This document shows, piece by piece, positions 53,401-62,527 of a DNA stretch of 64,000 nucleotides. The notes under the pieces are model-generated. The model was not told the origin of the DNA, did not search any database, and saw nothing but the letters and a program-made list of their open reading frames with translations. The position numbers and the translations under genes were made by a program. The stretch lies in the NCBI GenBank assembly GCA_963576565.1, contig OY755039.1:138941369-139005368 (forward strand). The letters are read 5' to 3'. Numbering within the stretch: position 1 is the stretch's first letter; the number at the start of each line of letters is the position of its first letter. Source of the stretch: Aspidapion aeneum. Its lineage: Eukaryota; Arthropoda; Insecta; Coleoptera; Brentidae.

Positions 53401-56400
53401 TGAACACTTATAAAGTAATAATTTTATAGCTGAAACAATTTTCATAGCTAAAGTATAAGAAATAAATATTTATTGATTTTTTAAAATGACAATTTTTTTA
53501 AAATTTATTTTATCAATTAATTGGCATCCATAAATTGACAAAATATATTTTTTTTTAGATTTTATTCAGTTTTCAAAAAAACTAAGCATTTTAGGGAAAA
53601 TTGTTAAAAAATCTTTTTTAGAGAAAATAAAATGTTATTTTAAACGGCATATCACAGAGTTGTGTTACAGCTATTATTGACACTTAGGGTGGGTGATTAG
53701 GTCCGCATATTGAGGTTATTTTTTTCAAATGAATTATTTAAAAAAAATTTTAATTGTTTTATTTAATTTTCTTACAAACTAAGCTTTCTGAAAAACCTTG
53801 TTTTACTCTATTGTGTTGAAAATAAAATTATCTTTAAAACGATATGTATCTAGTGGGTTTTTGTTAAAGGGGAACACTCAAGGAATGTACGCACGAAACA
53901 AATAATAAAAAAAACATTTTCGGACATACTAAATCCAAGATGGATGCCCAACGTCGAAAACTTAAATCTGTTCTTAGGACCTCAATGTGAACAACACATG
54001 TCAAAATCGCACTACACCACCTTTTTTTAGCTCTAATGACTGGGCTAAATGGATTAGAAAGGTATCAGATCCGTGCGCAGCAATAGGTGGAGAACGTATT
54101 GTTTTCGAGGAAAACATTTTTCTTCAGATAACACCGAAAATGTGTTATTTGGATGTATTTTGACCTATTTTAGCAATATCGTCTTGACATCTGTCCGTGT
54201 GTGTGTATGTCTGTCCGTAACACGATAGGTCCTAAACCGCTGAATCGCTTTTCATGAAATTTTTAGGTAAAATGTGTACAATACTTTAAAGACCTGATTA
54301 GAGTTTGGTTTAAATCCATTAATGTTAACGACACTAAAAAATTAAAAAATGCAATCTTTTTAACGGAGCATCACATCAAAATGCGATTTTCGAAATAAAG
54401 TAGAACAAATTTTTCGTAAAAGTTTGTGTTATAACCCAAAACTTCGTATAGGAGCTTTCGTATATACCGGGTGGGCCAAACATTTTTGAACTATTCCATC
54501 GATTTTAATGAGACAAACTGCACTTGGCAGATAATTAATCAGAGTTTTGAATAAATAATTTTTTTGTCCGTCATTTCAAAATCCAAGATGGCGGAAAATC
54601 CAAGATGGCGGACGAAATAAAATTGTATCAAAGATGCTTGTTTATTCTTGTGTAACCGAACATGTTTTAACAATTTTTTTAAATCACTAAAAAAGCAGCG
54701 TTCTTGCCACGCACAACGAGGTATGAGTCAGCAAAATCGGTTCAATGGTTCTAAAAAAAAATATTTTTGTTTTAACCATTGTTTTGAATATTATACGATT
54801 GTCTTGCCAATCATGTCTGCATTTATTTCCTTATAAATTTAAAACTACTGAACCGATTTTGATGAAGCAAAATATATCCGGGTGAGAATTGATTGCTTTT
54901 TAAAGATCATGATCAAAATTTATTAATATCTTAATTTAAGATGGACAGAATCATAATTGATTCTTCAAAATGGCATGTTTAGTCTTATTTTGTGAAAATG
55001 TTTTAGTTCTTTTTTTAATTTATAGAAAAGCACTACTTCTCCCCCGCACAACAAGGTATAAATTAGTAAAATCGGTTTGGTGGTTCTCAAAAAATCTACT
55101 TTTGTTTCAGCTATTGTTTTACAGATTATACGATTGCATTGCCAATCTTGTCTGCATTCATTTCTTTATAAACTTATTACTACTGAACCGATCTTAGTAA
55201 GATAAAAAAAAATCATGGTGAGAATTGATTGCACTTTAAAGTTTATAAACGAAATGTGCCGCCATCTTAGAAGTTAGAATGTCGGAAATAATTATACTTG
55301 ACCCTTCAAAGAGGCAAGTTTATTCTTATTTTCAAAAAATGTTTTAGTTTTTTTTTAATTTATGGAAAAGCACTTAATTAATTTTTATCTCTTTATGTGC
55401 GAGAAAAGTCATCTTTTTCTATAAATTAAAAAAAAACTAAAACATTTTCAGAAAATAAGAATAAGCACGCCATTTCAAAGAATCAAGTATGATTCTGTCC
55501 GATATCTTAAATTCTAAGATGGCGGCAAATTTCGATTATAATCTTTAAAGAGCAATCAATTCTCAACATGATTTTTTTTATTTCACTAAAATTGATTTAG
55601 TCATAACGAATTTATAAGGAAATGAATGCAGACAGGATTGGCAATACAATCGTATAATCTGTAAAACAATGGCTGAAACAAAAATATATTTTTTTGAGAA
55701 CCACCACACCGATTTTACTCATTTGTGCCTCGTTGTGTGGAGGGAAAGAAGTGCTTTTCTATCAATTAAAAAACAATGAAAATATTTTCGGAAACTAAGA
55801 ATAAACACGCCATTTTGAAGAATCAAGTATGATTTGGTCCGCCATCTTAAATTTTAAGATGGCGACAAACTTTGATCTTTAAAAAGCAAATAAATTGTCA
55901 CAAAAATGGTTTTTTGTTTCAATCGAATCAGTTCAGTAGTAATGAATTTATAAGGAAATAAATGCAGACATGATTGGCAAGGCAATCGTATAATATGCAA
56001 AACAATGGTTGAAACAAAAATATTTTTTTTAGAACCACTGAACCGATTTTGCTAATTCGTACCTTGTTGTGCGTGGCAAGAATACAGCTTTTTTACTAAT
56101 TTAAAAAAATAATTAAGGCATGTTTGCAACACTAGAATAAACAAGCATCTTTGAAGGGTACATTTTAATTTCGTCCTCCATCTTGGATGTTAAGATGGTG
56201 GACAAAAATACATTCAGTCTAAACTCTGATTAATTCTCTGCCAGGTGCAGTTTGTCCTATTAAAATCGATTATATAGTTCAAAAGTTATAATGAAAAAAA
56301 AATTGTCCGGTTTTTTTTTATCCCGTTTTTTATAGCGTGGAGTTCATTTGAAATGTGCTTATGGGCTAGGAAGGTATCAGATCCGTCATGGATCCATTTT

Positions 56401-59400
56401 ATTTTTTCAGGTATGGGCCATTCCAGCCAATGGAGAAGCTGTAGAAGTTTTTTCATGGCGTCACGGATCAGTGAAGGTCCTCAAAATTTTACCAGCCCCC
56501 TATGCGGTCGGTTGTAACACTCAAGACCTCTTCGAAAACAAGAGGCCTATCATAGCGTTGTGTGACGTTGCGATACACGGACCTGCTGCGACATCTATTA
56601 GCTTTTATTCATTGAAGACTGGAGAACAGGTAAATTAATAAAAGATGAATTATTAGATAGTTTAAGTTGTGCTACGTATTTTTACGTAAAACTGCACGTT
56701 AAGCGCTCTACGTTTTGTTCCAAATTTAAGTTTAAGTTGAATGTTTTTACGTTACCATAACAAGTCTACTAATAGCAGAGAATATGGAATTCGGCACTGT
56801 GTTTTTTTGATGTTACAATTTTGTTTTTGTCTTTTCAACTACAGTAGGAATATATTTGCAAAGAATCGTTTGTACTGGAAGCGGAAATTATCGTCCAGGC
56901 CTCATTTTTCGATCCGTCAATCAACCAATTCTATTCTTTGGTAACGTTAAGGTGCCCACAGACTGCCGTAAGCTAACGTAAATACGTAAGCTCCTAACGT
57001 GACCTTGACGACGGTGTGACGAAGTGCGCTTGCGTAACTGTCAAATCTCATGCTTACGTAAAAATACGTACCACAACTTAAACTATCTATTATCGCGTTA
57101 ACGTAACGTAGTTTATTTGAAACTCGTAGACAGTGATTGAGTAGAAACAAAATTTCAGACTTCTACACCAGTTTTTACTAAGACCTTAAGACTTAGCATT
57201 GTAGACCGGGTTTAAGTATCAAGTCTATAGACTTGATACCGACCGGTTTAAGTGTATTTTTTTAATACTCAAACCTCAAGTAACTGCAAAGATTTAGTTC
57301 ACCCTAATGAGCAATATGATAGTAACCATTTCTCAGTGAGTTTCATCTCATATAAATTCAAATTAACTTTAGAAATAAAGAAAAACCACATAAAATTTTT
57401 GTAACGAAATGTCATTTTTTGGAAATTTAGTCCGTGTAGTCGTAGGATTCCCGTTAAAAATAGTCTTGAATTGTAGTACCACCCCTGAGGGGTGGTTTAA
57501 AGTTCGAAAAACAATAGAAATAATCCATGATTGACAAAAAAAACTTATATACAAAAATATTCAAAGCGAAATAATACATAAATAACTTAAAACTATATCT
57601 GTAGATGCATTACCGTATTAAATACGTATCAATATTTAAATACTGTAAAAAGCACAAGATATATTAGAATCCCTTTCCAATTACACATTCACCAAAACAA
57701 TCGACCATCGGTTTAATCGTCGCTAACTTGTCTAAAAAATTAGCATGTAAAATATAGCGGACAGCTGACACTGACTTACACCGTTTTTATTCGACATTTC
57801 CTAGTGACGTTTGGAGGTTTAAATATGGCTACCATTTTTAAACCAAAATATTTTATTATTGTTATTTATTTATAACCCGTGTGGAAATAATGTCTTTGTC
57901 ACAACGAAAAAATATGACCCATATCGCAAGGTATTTATGAACAATTTATATAAATCTTAAAAACTATTGCATTCACAGGAAAGTTAAACCTTCAATCAAA
58001 ATGTAGACTTTTAAACCTAGGATTGTACCACTTAGCACTGTCGACCCTTTAGTAAATACTGGTGCTATTGTCCTTTTTTATTTTAAACACGACGTTTCGG
58101 TTAGTAACTATCTCTAACGGTTTTCAGGTGTAAACTAAACAATCCAGTCTACAGACTACTACTTATACTACTTTGTGTGCAGTCAGGTGTGACGCCCCGC
58201 CCCCTTTTAATCCTAAGACGCTTAATTTCCTTAAGGAATGATTTTTTTGGATGCTCTTGTCAAACGAATAGACACTGTATATAGGAAACTAATAGCCCAG
58301 CGCACCGACTTTTTTTTCCTCACTTAGCCTTAAGTGTTCCTTATTATGATTATATTAAGAAACGCTTTAAGCTAAGTAACGAAAAAAAAGTCGGTGAGAT
58401 GGACCCTTACACACACGGGACAGTACCTAAATTTTAAGTCTAACCATTATGTTGCTACAAAACAAGGAGTTATAAGAAGTTCGTATTTAAGAGCCGTAAA
58501 TATTTGTAGTAATAATGAAGAATTAACCACAGAAATCTACAACATTATAAAGGACGTTATGGTTATACCGAGAAATTATTAATTAACTCAACGATCTCTA
58601 AAATTAAAAACAAACAAAATGTAGCAAATTATTAAAATAATAATCTGTTGGGTGTTATTAACATTCCAATGTTCAAGGGATTTCAGAAAACATAAGAAGA
58701 ATAGCCAAACACTATAATATAAAAAATGTATTTTAATGGGGAAATATGATAAGGAGTTTTGTAACAAAAACGAAACCAGAAAATCCCTCAAATAATAAGG
58801 ATGTATTTACCAAATCCCGTGTAAATGTAGGTGAAACGAAACGCCCTCTTCAGGTTAGAGTAAATGAACATCTAAAAAGTACCCAATTAGGGAATATTGA
58901 AAAATCTGGCGTAGCGGATCATGCATGTTCAAATGATTACAGGATTCAATGGTCTAAAGCTAAAGTTTTGCATAAGGAGTTGCATTGGCGAAGACGAAAG
59001 TTTATTGAAGCTGCGTTTATAATGCAGAATAAAGAAGTTTTCAGTCAATCAAGCACGGACATACCAAACATATGGACACCACTTGGGTGTCATTCTTGAT
59101 AGCGGACTCACCTGGACGCCACATGTTACCAATATGATCGTAAAGGTCCAGGCAACAATGTGGCAGCTACGCCAGGTAGTCGGCAGGACCTGGGGACTAT
59201 CGCCCAGGACCCTCCACTGGATGTACACGACAATACTGAGACCGAGGATCCAATACGGATCCATAGTCTGGTGGCCGGCAGTGGAGAAAACGACCACATC
59301 CCTAAAACTCAGAAGCCTACAGGGGCTGATGTGTAGAGGGATAACCGGAGCTATGAGAACTACCCCGATCCTGGCCCTAGAGACAATTCTGGGACTACCA

Positions 59401-62400
59401 TCGCTACCAACTTGGATCAAGAGGGAGGCGATGGGGACCTACCTACGTCTAAGGGACACGGGTCAGTGCAGAGGAAGGGGGGAAACAGCTGGTCATCTAG
59501 CTATAGAAGAGCTGACAATTAGAGAAATCCCCCTCACGTCAATGACGGTCAGCAGAGCACACGTACCTTGGAGGCTCGAGAAGAGGTACAAAATCCACAT
59601 CCCAGACAGGGAAGCGTGGCAGAGAGACGAAATGATGTTTGAGGAGAGCGCTTTAGTTTGCTACACTGATGAATCCAAACTATCAGAGAGGCAAACCACA
59701 GGAGCGTGAGTATACGTGGAAAAACTAGAAGTTCAGAAGAGCTACTCGCTCGGTGAGCAGGCTACTGTTTTTCAAGCAGAAGTTTACGCCATAATAATGG
59801 CGGCAACCCTAGAAGAGGTTCGGAACAGCGAAGAGGAGCTTATATATATATGCTCTGACAGTCAAGCCACCCTGAAGGCGCTAAACGCACCCAAGATTGC
59901 TGACGGCTTGGTGGAAGAATGCGCAGGGGCGCTGGAGACCCTAAGCGATGGCAAACGGGTGACGCTGGTTCGGGTTCCAGAACATACGGGGGTACCAGGC
60001 AACGAGAAGGCGGACGAACTCGCACGACTCGGGGCAGGAACCACCTATGTAGGACCGGAGCCACTTTTGGGCGTGACAAAAAGACAAGTGCAAAGCGGAC
60101 TCAACAAATGGGCCCAGGACGCGCTATTAAACTCTTGGGAAACAGGAACGGGTTGCAGACAGATCAGAGAATTCGTAGACCGTCCAAAAGCGACCAGAAT
60201 TAGATGGATGCTGGGACGGACACGAAAAGATCTCGGACTGCTGATAGGTACTCTAACCGGACATAACCGGTTGAGGAGGCACATGACACGTATAGGAGTC
60301 GAGAATGACCCTACCTGCCCAGCCTGTGGACAGGAAGGAGAGACATCAAGACACCTCGTGGCTGAATGCGAGGCCTACGCAAGGATGAGACAACAGGCAC
60401 TCGGATCGCCAACTCTGAGCGAGGAAGAACTGCACATGCTCAAATGGGCAGACTTACTGGACTTTGTAAAGAGAACAGGAAGGCCCAATGAGTTACCCGA
60501 CCATCAAAGGGAAGTGCAGAGAGTAGGTTAAGGGACAGACTTGGGGCATGGCAAAAAGGGCCTACTCTGACCTACTTGTCAGACCTGCGGGTCAACCCCC
60601 CCACTACTACTACTATGGACACCACTCCTTAAGGAAAGTAAGCGTTTTAGGATTAAAAGAGGGCGGGCCGTCACACCAGGTAGTATACGTAGTAGCCTGT
60701 AGATTGGATTGTTTAGTTTACACTTGAAAGCGGTTAGAGATAGTTACTAACCGAAACGTCGCGTTTAAAATAAATAAAGACAATGAAAGTCCGAAATTTT
60801 GTTTCTAGGAAACTACAAGTTTTATAAAATAGTTTATATACAGTGTACTCCGGTTATAACGAAGCCCCAAGGGACCAGAAAATATGTACTTTATAAGCGG
60901 ACGTACGTTATTAACAAGACTATTAAAAAGTTAAAATGTTAGAAGGTACATTTTTTATTTGGAATAAAATGGTTACTAATCAACACTTAAACACTTAAAA
61001 CTAAGAAAACAAAAACTAAACCACCTAAACTAAAACTAAAAACTAGTAAACTTTTTATACCTATACTAATGTAATATGATCACTAATGATATTCCGGTTT
61101 TAACGTACCTCGTACGTTACAACCGGAATATTATAACGGAATTAATCAAAATATGGTACGTTATAACCGAAGTACAAGGTATAAAAGGTACGTAATATCC
61201 GGTGAAAAAGGAAGAGTATTTTGGCCGGACCAGTAAAATATGTACGTTAAACCGAAAGTACGTTATAACCCAGGTACGTTATAACCAGAGTACAGCGTGT
61301 CCCATTTTCGATGGGATTAAATGGGTAACTCGGTTGTTATTAAAGCGTGCTCTTTTTTGAGCCCCTAAAAATAGGTTAATCAGATTTTTGCTATACCCCC
61401 TGGTTTCGCTAATACAGGGAGTTTTTGAAAAAATTGCATTTTTAATAATTTCTTGTATATCGCTTATTTTGCAAGATATTTTTATTCTGTAAAAACCTTT
61501 TTATGACAACTTTTTTAGAGCAAAATAATGGCGTTAGTTTTTTAAAATATTGTTTCGTTTTTGAGACCTCGATTTTTTTATTACTATTTTGATTGGTTTC
61601 ATGCTATTATTATCTTAAAACTGGTAAAACTATAATATTTTTTGATTTGAGGTTAAAAAAAAATATATTTAAAAAAATTAGTCCGAACCTGGAAATTTCC
61701 AACGTAAATATAAATATATTTTTTTAAAATATGAAATATATTTTTTTAACCTTAAAACAAAAAAAATTAAATTTTTAATGTTTTTTTGATAATAATAGCA
61801 TGAAACCAATCAAAATAGTGATAAAAAAAATGCAGGTCCGTATTTAATTTTTTTATCATCAATACCATATCTCAAAAACTAAAGCATATTTAAAAAAATT
61901 GACAACGTCATTATTTTCTTCAAAAAAAGTTGCCACAAAAAGGTTTTTACAGAATAAGAATATCTTGCAAAATAAGCGATTATTAAAAATGCAATTTTTT
62001 TAAAAACTCCCTGTATTAGCGAAACTACGGGGTATAGCAAAAATCTGATTACACCATTTTTACGGGCTCAAAAAAAGAGCACGGTAAGGTACAATCTGAA
62101 AATCGATATCTTTAATAATAACCGAGTTTCCCATTTAATCCCATCGAAAATGAGACACGCTGTACACTGTATATATATTTTTTTAAATAAATTTTTTAAT
62201 TTAGCATTTTGATGACACCCTCTATATCTGATCTTTTTTTATCAGGTCAAGCAAATCAAATTCAAGTCAACGATTCTCGAAGTGTTAGCCAATAGAAAAT
62301 GTGTCGCGATCACATTCGTCGAAAAAATCGCCATTTTCGACGCATTTACTCTCGAAGACAAGCTGTCAGTGACGAATTGTTATCTGAGTCCGGGACCCCA

Positions 62401-62503
62401 ACCCAATCCAGTGGCCCTGGGCGCCAGATGGTTGGCGTTTGCTGATAAGAAACTGCTGGCGTCTCGAAGGAGTCAGGGAGGGAATGAAGGAGAGGGAGTT
62501 CAG
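50122..62503 (+). CDS. BCAS3: BCAS3 (rudhira) orthologue, N-terminal three coding exons
   Basis: Exons 50122-50418, 56411-56629 and 62246-62503, all phase 0, encode residues 1-258. Matching blocks: ESVAGF-like DSVAGFINDVVP, IQWVHFESLD, VWAIPANGEAVEVFSWRHG (family: VWSIPISGEAQELFSVRHG), LKILPAPYA, FENKRPIIALC, LYSLRTGE-like FYSLKTGEQ, FVEKIAIFDAFTLE, SPGPQPNPVALGARWLA (family: PCPGPNMNPIALGSRWLA). In animals BCAS3 is a ~900-residue WD40/beta-propeller protein. It binds phosphoinositides at autophagic membranes with PHAF1, and in flies and mammals it (Rudhira) is linked to the cytoskeleton and cell migration. Here only the first half of the propeller is visible; the gene runs past position 64000. 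No lesion is seen. Confidence 0.95.
50465..50660 (+). repeat. Short tandem repeat, ~14-bp AATGCCAAAA type
   Basis: Repeated words ATTCCAA, AATGCCAAAA and AATACCAAAA at irregular 12-16-bp spacing just after BCAS3 exon 1. An imperfect minisatellite. Confidence 0.65.
50661..51199. other. BCAS3 intron, AT-rich
   Basis: No ORF or paired ends. The phrase CCAGAGGAATGA occurs at ~50928, 50949 and 51102, and again near 52577 beyond the LINE. This suggests a repeat interrupted by that LINE. Confidence 0.35.
51200..52380 (-). mobile_element. LINE with intact C-terminal reverse transcriptase frame, minus strand
   Basis: The frame at 52321-51296 (341 codons; it can be extended upstream to about 52365 without a stop) has VCSGVPQGGHLSPLLFNLFI, CKFLLFADDFKLY (catalytic FADD), LNLNKCSVMRYFR, IKDLGVIFDQKIEF, and LVRSLIEYASQIWNPHY, then the usual C-terminus. 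5'-truncated at the fingers. The 3' end is followed by an A/T-rich tail at 51200-51225. No stop within, so it is among the youngest LINEs here. CR1/jockey-R1 group. Confidence 0.87.
52381..53499. other. BCAS3 intron, AT-rich, nothing recognised
   Basis: AT-rich without paired ends. 53330-53400 repeats words such as CCCTGATGTGTTACTTTTCA / CCCTGATTTTTCTTTTTATT. Confidence 0.35.
53500..53870 (+). repeat. Diverged monomers of the 39.7-46.5 kb satellite family
   Basis: TTTATTCAGTTTTCAAAAAA, ACTAAGCATTTTAGGG, AGAAAATAAAATG, then a second round with ATTTAATTTTCTTACAAACT, AAGCTTTCTGAAAAACCTTG and TTTTACTCTATTG. These follow the order of the array's ~150-bp sub-units but with much divergence. Confidence 0.6.
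54055..54475 (-). repeat. Interspersed repeat with GTTACAGACAG block, copy 2
   Basis: Reverse-strand relative of 5700-6240: GATATTGCTA.AATAGGTCA, TACGGACAGACATACACACA, GCGATTCAGCGGTTTAGGA, TATAACACAAACTTTT. It adjoins the big palindrome. Confidence 0.65.
54478..56310. mobile_element. 1.8-kb palindromic element with internal ~330-bp repeats
   Basis: The left half is repeated inverted in the right, with the centre near 55390. Each half holds two related ~330-bp units with ATTATACGATTG, CTTGCCAATCATGTCTGCAT, TACTGAACCGATTTT and the word AAGATGGCGG. Ends: CCGGGTGGGCCAAACA at left, TTGTCCGG at right. Non-coding. It ends 100 bp before BCAS3 exon 2. Confidence 0.85.
56411..56629 (+). CDS. BCAS3: BCAS3 second coding exon
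   Basis: 73 codons, from VWAIPANGE to SLKTGEQ. The acceptor is TTTATTTTTTCAG/G and the donor CAG/GTAAAT, phase 0. It carries the first propeller blades. A 1.8-kb palindromic repeat ends about 100 bp upstream, and a TIR element starts ~20 bp downstream. Confidence 0.95.
56652..57092. mobile_element. TIR element just after BCAS3 exon 2
   Basis: GATAGTTTAAGTTGTG.TACG and ATTTTTACGTAA at the left are mirrored by TTACGTAAAAATACGTACCA and CAACTTAAACTATC at the right. The inside is rich in ACGTAA words. No ORF. It starts 22 bp after the donor. Confidence 0.7.
57115..58066. other. BCAS3 intron with a piece of Penelope-like end
   Basis: 57118-57165 (GAAACTCGTAGACAGTGATT, AGAAACAAAATTTCAGACTT) matches the outer arm at 28980. 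57216-57239 is a perfect 24-bp palindrome (GTATCAAGTCTA and its complement). 57700-57860 has mixed composition. Nothing coding recognised. Confidence 0.45.
58093..58140 (-). ncRNA. Hammerhead-like motif, left arm of Penelope-like element
   Basis: Minus strand: CCTGAAAACC, stem GTTAG...CTAAC, CGAAACGTCG. This copy keeps CTGA of the CUGANGA box but not G8. The right-arm copy is at ~60718-60765 on the plus strand. Catalysis is doubtful. Confidence 0.35.
58394..59083 (+). pseudogene. Penelope-like RT C-terminus and GIY-YIG nuclease pieces
   Basis: 58394-58582: LTHTGQYLNFKSNHYVATKQ and GVIRSSYLRAVNIC, the RT-to-linker part of Penelope-like proteins. 58746-59083: VNVGETKRPLQVRVNEHLKS (GIY-YIG core region, with the first YIG lost), GVADHACSNDYRIQW, LHWRRRKFIEAAFIM. 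Stops and frame changes separate the parts, and the RT catalytic half is absent. An inactive copy. Confidence 0.8.
59083..60531 (+). pseudogene. LINE RT C-terminus, RNase H and CCHC region, one in-frame stop
   Basis: First part (208 codons to the TGA at 59707): RPRIQYGSIVWWPAVEKT, LRSLQGLMCRGITGAMRTTP, LVCYTDESKLSE (first RNase H Asp). The same frame continues after the TGA: EQATVFQAEVYAI (Glu), YICSDSQATLKAL (Asp), VPEHTGVPGNEKADELARL (last Asp; usual His kept). It ends with C-x2-C-x8-H-x4-C (CPACGQEGETSRHLVAEC). All RNase H acidic residues are present. Only the TGA blocks the frame. The R1/I/LOA-type group is likely. Confidence 0.88.
59084..60613 (+). mobile_element. GC-rich LINE with RNase H, 5'-truncated, 13-bp target duplication
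   Basis: TATGGACACCACT lies at 59071-59083 and again at 60614-60626, showing insertion into the Penelope-like ORF. The inserted DNA starts inside the reverse transcriptase (LGVILDSGLTW) and ends with a (TAC)n-like tail. Base composition (~53% G+C) is very unlike the surrounding ~33%. Confidence 0.92.
60718..60765 (+). ncRNA. Hammerhead-like motif, right arm of Penelope-like element
   Basis: TTGAAAG, stem CGGTTAG...CTAACCG, AAACGTCG. Same arrangement as the other copies, with a degenerate core. It marks the terminal repeat rather than a proven ribozyme. Confidence 0.3.
60840..61287. mobile_element. Pogo-like MITE
   Basis: Starts TACAGTGTACTCCGGTTATA with ACGAAGCCCCAAGGGACC (typical of pogo/Tigger-type ends) and ends with ACGTTATAACC..AGAGTAC. 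The word GTACGTTATAACC or a close variant recurs at least five times in 61090-61285, as expected for transposase-binding repeats. No ORF. Confidence 0.7.
61293..62162. mobile_element. TA-flanked foldback MITE, copy 2 (870 bp)
   Basis: CAGCGTGTCCCATTTTCGAT at the left and its complement at the right, TA on both sides (61291-61292, 62163-62164). The arms meet near 61720. Same family as 9490-11672. It abuts the pogo-like MITE and ends 83 bp before BCAS3 exon 3. Confidence 0.85.
62246..62503 (+). CDS. BCAS3: BCAS3 third coding exon
   Basis: 86 codons, VKQIKFKSTILEVLANRK to GNEGEGVQ. The acceptor is CTTTTTTTATCAG/G and the donor CAG/GTGAGG, phase 0. It is clearly GC-richer than its flanks. It lies ~80 bp after a foldback element. 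Confidence 0.95.
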
Positions 62504-62527
62504 GTGAGGTCTTCATCAGTTTAGTAC

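Larger units (their letters stand above)
58067..60809 (+). mobile_element. Penelope-like element with inverted flanks, interrupted by a LINE
   Basis: Arms 58067-58240 (inverted) and 60625-60784 share CCTTAAGGAA, AATCCTAA, TAACCGAAACGTCG and AATAAAGACAAT words. Between them are pieces of a Penelope-type reverse transcriptase and a GIY-YIG endonuclease. A 1.5-kb LINE is inserted at 59084-60613. Penelope elements often carry inverted or split terminal repeats of this kind. Confidence 0.8.

Noticed and set aside
54059..56386. 16-bp target-site duplication for a 2.3-kb insertion
   Set aside because: The same word also occurs near 5725 at the end of a related repeat, so it belongs to the repeat family.
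59840..60284. Minus-strand and alternate-frame open frames in the GC-rich LINE
   Set aside because: By-products of high G+C opposite the RNase H coding frame.
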